From the NCBI GenBank assembly GCA_045223915.1, contig JBGUZU010000019.1, forward strand, positions 1 through 27,195: a DNA stretch of 27,195 bases. The letters run 5' to 3'. Below the pieces are notes generated by a model, which saw only the letters and a list, made by a program, of their open reading frames with translations, made no database searches and was not told where the DNA came from. The stretch's first letter is position 1, and each line of letters starts with the position of its first letter. This document shows, one piece after another, positions 22,611 through 27,195 of the stretch. This DNA comes from Ruminimicrobiellum sp045223915. GTDB taxonomy: Bacteria > Elusimicrobiota > Endomicrobiia > Endomicrobiales > Endomicrobiaceae. Position numbers and translations under genes: made by a program.

Positions 22611-23108
22611 ATGGCTAATATAATCTTAAAAGGTAAAGTTTTTAAGTATGGCGCAAATGTTAATACCGATGAAATTATTCCCGCAAGATATTTAACAACT
22701 TCAGATCCTAAAGAACTTGCAAAATTTTGTATGAAAGATATAGACGACAATTTTGCATCACAAGTAAAACCGGGGGACATTATCGTTGCAGATAAAAATT
22801 TCGGCTGCGGTTCTTCCAGAGAGCATGCTCCTATATCAATTAAAGGCGCCGGAGTTTCTTGTGTTATTGCAAAATCTTTCGCAAGAATATTTTTTAGAAA
22901 TTGTATAAATATAGGCCTTCCTATTATAGAATCCGATGAAGCTGTTGATAATATAGATAAAGGCGATAAACTTGAAATAGATTTAGCAAAAGGCGAAATA
23001 AAAAATGTAACAAAAAAACAAACATATAAAGCTCAACCTTTTCCGGAATTTATGCAGAAATTAATAAAAGCCGGCGGTTTGCTTTCCTACATTAAGGGAG
23101 GAAAATAG
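22611..23108 (+). CDS. leuD: 3-isopropylmalate dehydratase small subunit
   Basis: Swivel-domain subunit that pairs with LeuC to isomerise isopropylmalate in leucine synthesis. The 165-residue chain is the short LeuD2/archaeal form. It shows FKYGANVNTDEIIPARYL at the N-terminus and the substrate-specificity loop FGCGSSREHAP (residues about 64-74). AKSFARIFFRNCINIGLP follows. The Shine-Dalgarno is AGAGG. leuB follows after two bases. The iron-sulfur subunit leuC is not in the window. Related small subunits also serve homoaconitase or citramalate pathways, so substrate is inferred from the leuB neighbour. Confidence 0.9.
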   Translation: MANIILKGKVFKYGANVNTDEIIPARYLTTSDPKELAKFCMKDIDDNFASQVKPGDIIVADKNFGCGSSREHAPISIKGAGVSCVIAKSFARIFFRNCINIGLPIIESDEAVDNIDKGDKLEIDLAKGEIKNVTKKQTYKAQPFPEFMQKLIKAGGLLSYIKGGK

Positions 23109-23110
23109 AA

Positions 23111-24175
23111 ATGTCTAAAACTTATAAAATTGCTCTTATTCCCGGTGACGGAACAGGTCCTGAAGTAATAGCAGAAGGTGTAAAAGTTATAAATGCCGTT
23201 GCAGCTAAAACAGGTGCGAAATTTGAATTTACAAATTTTGATTTAGGCGGAGAAAGATATAAAAGAACAGGTGAAATTTTGCCTGACAGTTGTGTTGAAG
23301 AATTTAAAAAGTTTGATGCAATGTATCTCGGAGCAATAGGTCATCCCGATGTTAAACCCGGAATACTTGAAAAAGGTATATTGTTAAGATTGAGATTTGA
23401 ACTAGACCAATATATAAACTTAAGGCCGGTAAAACTTTTTGAAGGTGTAGATTGTCCTTTGAAAAACAAAGAACCTAAAGATATAGATTTTGTAGTTGTT
23501 AGAGAAAACACCGAAGGTCTTTATTTGGGAGCAGGCGGTTTCTTGAAAAAAGATACTCCTTACGAAGTTGCAACACAAGAATCTATTAACACAAGATTCG
23601 GTGTAGACAGATGTTTGAAATATGCTTTTGAATTAACAAAAAAAAGAAACAAAGATAAAAAACTTACATTGTGCGGTAAAACAAATGTTTTAACATTTGC
23701 ATCTAATTTGTGGGAAAGAGCATTCAGAGCAATGGGTGCAAAAAGTTATCCTGATATAGCATTAAACTATGTAAATGTTGATGCAGTATGTATGTGGATG
23801 ATAAAAAATCCCGAATGGTTTGATGTTATCGTTACAGACAATTTGTTCGGTGATATAATTACGGACTTAGCTGCAATGATTCAAGGCGGTATCGGAATTT
23901 CCGCAGGCGGAAACATTAATCCCGAAGGTGTGTCCATGTTTGAACCTATGGGAGGATCCGCACCTAAATATACGGGACAAAATGTTATTAATCCGTTAGC
24001 CGCAATTTCCGCAGGTGCTATGATGCTTGAAACATTAGGCCTTGAAAAAGAAGCTAAAATGGTAGAAAATTCCATTGCAAAATCTTTGGCAAGCGGAAAG
24101 ATAAAATCCTTGGCTGCCGGGAAGATGGGAATGGGAACGACTGAAGTTGGCGACTTGATTGCAAACAACTTATAA
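23111..24175 (+). CDS. leuB: 3-isopropylmalate dehydrogenase
   Basis: NAD-dependent oxidative decarboxylation of 3-isopropylmalate in leucine synthesis. The 354 residues begin with IALIPGDGTGPEVIAEG. They contain the substrate-binding segment LLRLRFELDQYINLRPV (arginines for the malate moiety and a LeuB-like, not isocitrate-like, specificity helix) and VVRENTEGLYLG. The family signature NLFGDIITDLAAMIQGGIG carries the metal-binding aspartates. GGAGG lies just upstream, inside the leuD end. Tartrate or isocitrate dehydrogenases are related alternatives; coupling to leuD favours LeuB. Confidence 0.92.
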   Translation: MSKTYKIALIPGDGTGPEVIAEGVKVINAVAAKTGAKFEFTNFDLGGERYKRTGEILPDSCVEEFKKFDAMYLGAIGHPDVKPGILEKGILLRLRFELDQYINLRPVKLFEGVDCPLKNKEPKDIDFVVVRENTEGLYLGAGGFLKKDTPYEVATQESINTRFGVDRCLKYAFELTKKRNKDKKLTLCGKTNVLTFASNLWERAFRAMGAKSYPDIALNYVNVDAVCMWMIKNPEWFDVIVTDNLFGDIITDLAAMIQGGIGISAGGNINPEGVSMFEPMGGSAPKYTGQNVINPLAAISAGAMMLETLGLEKEAKMVENSIAKSLASGKIKSLAAGKMGMGTTEVGDLIANNL

Positions 24176-24176
24176 C

Positions 24177-24279
24177 AATTTTAATATTTTGGCTGCACCT
24201 TTGCATTTTTCTAATTCATTTACCGCAAAGAGTAAACTTCATTAAAAAAATGCTTCGGTTCGCCTAAAATCTTAAAATC
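24177..24279. repeat. Long imperfect palindrome downstream of leuB
   Basis: Outer arms AATTTTAATATTTTGGC (24177-24193) and the complement in 24262-24279, then GCATTTTT against AAAAATGC, then TAATTCATTTAC against GTAAACTTCATTA. On the minus strand the core contains GGCGAACCGAAG, ATGAAGTTTAC, GGTAAATGAA and GTGCAGCC, parallel to the words of the element at 24365-24469. It starts within two bases of the leuB stop and might also end transcription. Confidence 0.7.
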
Positions 24280-24364
24280 TAATTAAGTGTTTTAGATAGA
24301 ACTAAGAAATCTTTAAGAAAAGAAGTTAATATAATTTAAAAAAATTTCAGATAGAATTTTTAAA

Positions 24365-24469
24365 GACCTGAATATTTGAGGCGAAACGAAGAGTTTATGA
24401 GCTGGAGTGTACAATGAACAAGGTACATGAAGTTCAAAAACTCGAAGTTGTAGCCCAAATATTAAGGTC
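24365..24469 (+). repeat. Long imperfect palindrome in the asd leader
   Basis: Outer stem GACCTGAATATTTGAGGC (24365-24382) against GCCCAAATATTAAGGTC (24453-24469). The interior has GGCGAAACGAAG, an AGAGTTTATGA/TCAAAAACTC stem, and the centre GGAGTGTAC...GGTACATGAAG. It ends six bases before the asd Shine-Dalgarno (AGGAG, 24475-24479), so it is probably transcribed as part of the asd 5' leader. Between 24280 and 24364 I see only AT-rich sequence with a repeated AGATAGAA word. Confidence 0.75.
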
Positions 24470-24485
24470 AATATAGGAGAAGAAA

Positions 24486-25502
24486 ATGAAGAAGTACAAA
24501 GTTGCAGTAGTAGGTGCTACCGGAGTAGTAGGTAACGAAATGATAAAAATGTTGGAAAACAGAAATTTTCCGGTAGAGTCAATAAAACTTTTAGCATCAC
24601 AAAGAAGTGTAGGTAAAAAATTAAAATTTAAAGGACAAGATATACCTGTAGAACTTTTAACACACGACAGCGGTAAAGGTTTGGATTTGGCATTGTTTAG
24701 TGCAGGCGGAGGCACATCAAAAGAGTTTGCACCTTCATTTGCAAAGGCCGGTTGTTTTGTTGTAGATAATTCAAGTGCTTGGAGAATGGATGATAATTGT
24801 CCGTTAGTAGTTCCTGAAGTTAATCCAAATGATTTATCCAAAGATAAAAAAATCATTGCCAACCCTAATTGTTCAACAATTCAAATGGTTGTTGCATTAA
24901 AACCTTTACATGATTATGCAAAAATCAAAAGAGTAATTGTTTCTACATATCAAGCTGTTTCAGGTGCAGGTTCAAAAGGTATTCACGATTTGGATAACCA
25001 GACAAAAGCTTTAGGTAAAGGTGAGCCTTTGCCTCCTTTTGAAAAGTTCCCGTATCAAATAGCTTACAATGTTCTTCCTCATATAGATGTTTTTGAAGAA
25101 AACGGATATACAAAAGAAGAAATGAAAATGACAAACGAAACGATGAAAATTATGGGTGATAAAAGTATAAAAGTAAGTGCAACTTGTGTAAGAGTTCCTG
25201 TTTTAAGAGCTCACAGTGAATCCGTATGGATTGAAACAGAAAAAGAATTAACACCTGAAAAAGCAAGAGAACTTTTGTCTGCTGCAAAAGGTGTGGAAGT
25301 TATAGATAATCCTGCAGAAAATAAGTATCCTATGCCGTTATTTGCACAAAACCAACAAAAAACATTTGTCGGCAGAATAAGAAAAGATATTTCTTGTGAC
25401 AAAGGTTTAACATTCTGGGTAGTATCCGATAACTTGTTGAAAGGTGCTGCACTTAATGCCGTAGAAGTTGCCGAGATGTTGGTATCTAAAGGTATTTTGT
25501 AA
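24486..25502 (+). CDS. asd: Aspartate-semialdehyde dehydrogenase
   Basis: Reduces aspartyl phosphate to the semialdehyde, the branch point to lysine/diaminopimelate, methionine and threonine. The 338 residues start with the NADP-binding VAVVGATGVVGNEMI. Also visible are FSAGGGTSKEF, VVDNSSAWRM, the catalytic Cys129 in NPNCSTIQM, and the substrate-binding region VSATCVRVPVLRAHSESVW. The Shine-Dalgarno AGGAG is seven bases upstream. It is monocistronic, with a palindromic leader before it and a strong terminator after it. Its product feeds peptidoglycan synthesis through diaminopimelate. Confidence 0.96.
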   Translation: MKKYKVAVVGATGVVGNEMIKMLENRNFPVESIKLLASQRSVGKKLKFKGQDIPVELLTHDSGKGLDLALFSAGGGTSKEFAPSFAKAGCFVVDNSSAWRMDDNCPLVVPEVNPNDLSKDKKIIANPNCSTIQMVVALKPLHDYAKIKRVIVSTYQAVSGAGSKGIHDLDNQTKALGKGEPLPPFEKFPYQIAYNVLPHIDVFEENGYTKEEMKMTNETMKIMGDKSIKVSATCVRVPVLRAHSESVWIETEKELTPEKARELLSAAKGVEVIDNPAENKYPMPLFAQNQQKTFVGRIRKDISCDKGLTFWVVSDNLLKGAALNAVEVAEMLVSKGIL

Positions 25503-25519
25503 TACAAAATTCTATAAAT

Positions 25520-25560
25520 AAAAGCTCACATCTTTAATTTTTAGGATGTGAGCTTTTTTT
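25520..25560 (+). terminator. Terminator after asd
   Basis: A perfect 13-bp stem, AAAAGCTCACATC (25520-25532) with GATGTGAGCTTTT (25545-25557), with a 12-base loop and a T run to 25560. Confidence 0.93.
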
Positions 25561-25576
25561 AACAAAATGAAAAATC

Positions 25577-26248
25577 ATGAAAAAAATTATAGTAAATGCA
25601 GATGATTTCGGATATAGAACACAGATAAATAATGCCATTATTTATGCATATAAAAACGGTATTGTAAGAAGCACTTCGATGCTTGTAAACAGAGATGCTT
25701 TTGAAGAAGCTGTTTTATTGGCAAAAGAAAACCCCGGTTTGGGTATAGGTCTTCATATAGATTTGGACAAATACTTTGATATCGAACATGGTGTAGGGAC
25801 CGTAAAAGGATGGGTTAATAATACTATTCCTACACAACAAATTATAAAAGATGAAATAAAACAACAAATAGAAAAGTTGTTATCTGCGGGTATACAAATA
25901 GATCATTTCGATAGTCACCACCATACACATTTATTTCCCGAAGTTTTATCAATAGTTATAGATTTGTGTAAGGAATACAATGTTAATAAAATAAGATTTT
26001 TTGATAAGTTTGGCAGTTTACAGTTAAAAGATACATTAATTTCCAACAGTATAAAATTTCCGGAACATTTTATTGAAGGTTGGTATTACGGTAATGTTGA
26101 TGAAGATTATAATGTTTCCGAAATTATGACTCATCCCGGATATGGCGAAATTTGGAGAGAAAAAGAGCTTTTGGTTTGTTGCGATGCTTTGTTGAAAGAA
26201 TATTGCCAAAGAAACAATATAGAATTGATTAAATTTTCCGATTTATAA
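25577..26248 (+). CDS. YdjC/ChbG-family carbohydrate deacetylase
   Basis: A 223-residue metal-dependent deacetylase of the ChbG/YdjC fold, which removes acetyl groups from N-acetylated sugars such as chitooligosaccharides or, in hopanoid pathways, lipid-linked glucosamine. Metal and catalytic residues are visible: NADDFG (7-12, Asp9/Asp10), His60 in GIGLHIDLD, and the HFDSHHHTH cluster (110-118). MTHPGYG lies near the C-terminus. No signal peptide, so it acts in the cytoplasm. There is no recognisable strong Shine-Dalgarno. It stands alone between the asd terminator and the pilin promoter, so its substrate cannot be inferred from neighbours. Confidence 0.88.
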   Translation: MKKIIVNADDFGYRTQINNAIIYAYKNGIVRSTSMLVNRDAFEEAVLLAKENPGLGIGLHIDLDKYFDIEHGVGTVKGWVNNTIPTQQIIKDEIKQQIEKLLSAGIQIDHFDSHHHTHLFPEVLSIVIDLCKEYNVNKIRFFDKFGSLQLKDTLISNSIKFPEHFIEGWYYGNVDEDYNVSEIMTHPGYGEIWREKELLVCCDALLKEYCQRNNIELIKFSDL

Positions 26249-26261
26249 GTGCTTTTTTTTA

Positions 26262-26321
26262 TTGAAAATATGAGTTTTTTGTACTATACTTAAAGTAGGG
26301 GTAGTATGCGCGAAATACTGC
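26262..26321 (+). promoter_or_regulatory. Strong promoter and leader hairpin of the pilin genes
   Basis: TTGAAA (26262-26267), 17-base spacer, TATACT (26285-26290). The predicted start near 26297 is followed at once by a hairpin, GTAGTAT (26301-26307) with ATACTGC (26315-26321), one G-T pair and a 7-base loop. A 5'-end stem of this kind could stabilise the message; that is inference. Confidence 0.75.
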
Positions 26322-26340
26322 AAAAGTGGAGAAAAAAGCA

Positions 26341-26865
26341 ATGAAAAATATAATAAAAACTAAAAAAGGATTTACCTTAGTAGAATTGGTAATAGTGATA
26401 GTGATAGTGGGAATATTGTCGGTAATATCTGTGCCTGTATATAGAGGATATGTAGAAAAGGCAAAATTAACAGAAGGTAATATTTTGTTGAATGCAATAG
26501 CAAAAGCGGAATTTGCATATTATGTTCAATATGGCTATTTTTGTTCAGATGGCAGCGGATATGGTAATTATGGAGGAAAAGGTTATTATTTGGATATAGA
26601 TTCAAGCGGTAATAAATATTTTGTGCTTTGGGCTGCACAACCGCGAAATAATTTTCTTTTAAAAGGAGAAAGTTTAGTTTATAAAACAGCGCAAGGTGAT
26701 TATGAAAAAGATCGTATAGATTATGTTGATATTTATGTCGGTTATCCGTCACCGCAGGGTATCATTGTTCTTCAAATGGTAGCAAGTTCGAACGGAGGAT
26801 GTTCCGACATTATAAATCGCGGAGTAGAAGCTCCTGAACCTGAGTCTTATGAGGAAGTATGTTGA
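26341..26865 (+). CDS. Type IV pilin/pseudopilin (prepilin N-methylation motif)
   Basis: A 174-residue prepilin. After a short basic leader (MKNIIKTKKG) comes the prepilin-peptidase site G/FTLVE with Glu5 of the mature protein. A single hydrophobic helix (LVIVIVIVGILSVISVPVY) forms the filament core. The globular part is small, tyrosine-rich and ends with two cysteines (GGCSDI, EEVC) that could form a disulfide. I start at ATG 26341, nine bases after GGAG, not at the in-frame GTG 26326, whose codons include that ribosome site. A second, closely related pilin gene follows 89 bases later. Confidence 0.9.
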   Translation: MKNIIKTKKGFTLVELVIVIVIVGILSVISVPVYRGYVEKAKLTEGNILLNAIAKAEFAYYVQYGYFCSDGSGYGNYGGKGYYLDIDSSGNKYFVLWAAQPRNNFLLKGESLVYKTAQGDYEKDRIDYVDIYVGYPSPQGIIVLQMVASSNGGCSDIINRGVEAPEPESYEEVC

Positions 26866-26954
26866 TATTTTCTTGTTTCTTTTTATTAGAGAATAATAGT
26901 AAAGTTTTATTATGAAAATTGTATATGAGTTAAAGTAGTTATGGAGGAGAAAAG

Positions 26955-27195
26955 ATGAAAAACAAAAAAGGATTTACCTTAGTAGAATTGGTAATAGTAA
27001 TAGTGATAGTGGGAATATTGTCTGTAATATCTGTTCCGATATATAGAGGCTATGTAGAAAAAGCAATGATGACGGAAGGAAAAGTGTTGATAGGAGCAAT
27101 AGCAAAGGCAGAACTTGCCTATCATGTAGAGCATGGTTATTTTTTAAATACAGGAGGATGGACTAGTTATTCAAGTGAACTGGATATAGATACAA
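26955..27195 (+). CDS. Second type IV pilin, cut by the window edge
   Basis: Starts MKNKKGFTLVELVIVIVIVG after a strong GGAGGAG-like site at 26943-26949. The first 27 or so mature residues are the same as those of the upstream pilin except for one conservative change (VPVYRG to VPIYRG). The globular part then diverges (AELAYHVEHGYFLNTGGW). The leader is shorter (MKNKKG). The frame is open to the end of the window, so the C-terminus is missing. Tandem arrangement implies shared expression from the promoter at 26262, or a weak promoter in the 89-base gap. Confidence 0.9.
   Translation, partial: MKNKKGFTLVELVIVIVIVGILSVISVPIYRGYVEKAMMTEGKVLIGAIAKAELAYHVEHGYFLNTGGWTSYSSELDIDT

Noticed and set aside
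24365..24469. Lysine riboswitch before asd
   Set aside because: GAGGCGAAACGAAGAG recalls the start of that riboswitch, but the rest of its core is absent, the length is short, and the sequence belongs to the palindromic family seen elsewhere, including downstream of leuB.

Overview
The window is AT-rich bacterial chromosome from an anaerobic, diderm-type bacterium. I favour Elusimicrobiota, possibly an Endomicrobium-like gut lineage, at about 0.6 confidence. Reasons: a small outer-membrane beta-barrel protein; ThiH (radical-SAM tyrosine lyase) instead of an oxidase for thiazole synthesis; an Aquifex-type short aconitase; a GH94-like 'cellobiose phosphorylase'; and tandem short type IV pilins with near-identical N-termini. 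No phage, transposase, CRISPR, rRNA or tRNA gene was seen.

Layout. 1-750: secreted barrel protein with a strong terminator. 1027-3274 (minus): thiS-thiG-thiH behind a promoter and a compact terminator-embedded leader that I read as the HMP-PP (thiS-motif) riboswitch. 3300-6346 (plus): purM-purN-purB. 6517-9729: large GH94-like phosphorylase. 9820-10845: family 2 glycosyltransferase. 10989-14163: aconitase and proA, one base apart. 14196-17038: nadD-yqeK-lytR-like-rsfS. 17486-20980: dnaE. 21046-22330: flavin reductase-like protein convergent with an Ogg-type DNA glycosylase. 22611-25502: leuD-leuB, then asd. 25577-26248: YdjC/ChbG-type deacetylase. 26262-27195: a promoter and two tandem type IV pilin genes, the second cut by the window edge. 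The coding content is mostly housekeeping: thiamine, purine, proline, leucine, aspartate-family and NAD synthesis, replication and ribosome silencing.

The unusual biology is between the genes. First, a family of modular intergenic elements is present at eight places (1-71, 940-1032, 3336-3480, 6351-6512, 16408-16570, 17426-17482, 20980-21040 with 21616-21639, 22391-22540). In its full form it has two facing arrays of 7-bp or 8-bp degenerate repeats, purine-rich on the left and complementary on the right. It also carries perfect short hairpins with three-base loops, mostly GNA or its complement TNC, and often closed by C-G. Unit length and sequence theme match between the two arms of one locus but differ between loci. 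Three copies (purM, the GH94-like gene, rsfS) end in the same ribosome-binding module, TTGGGGG plus an A-rich stretch and ATG, and in the purM copy the whole element lies downstream of a good promoter. The element therefore looks like a portable 5' leader.

Second, there is a family of long imperfect palindromes of about 100-165 bp (761-888, 17205-17369, 24177-24279, 24365-24469, perhaps 17098-17161). Several share core words such as GGCGAA, GAGTGTAC and GGTACATGA. I know of no described name for either family. Their function (mobile element, structured RNA or recombination substrate) is inference.
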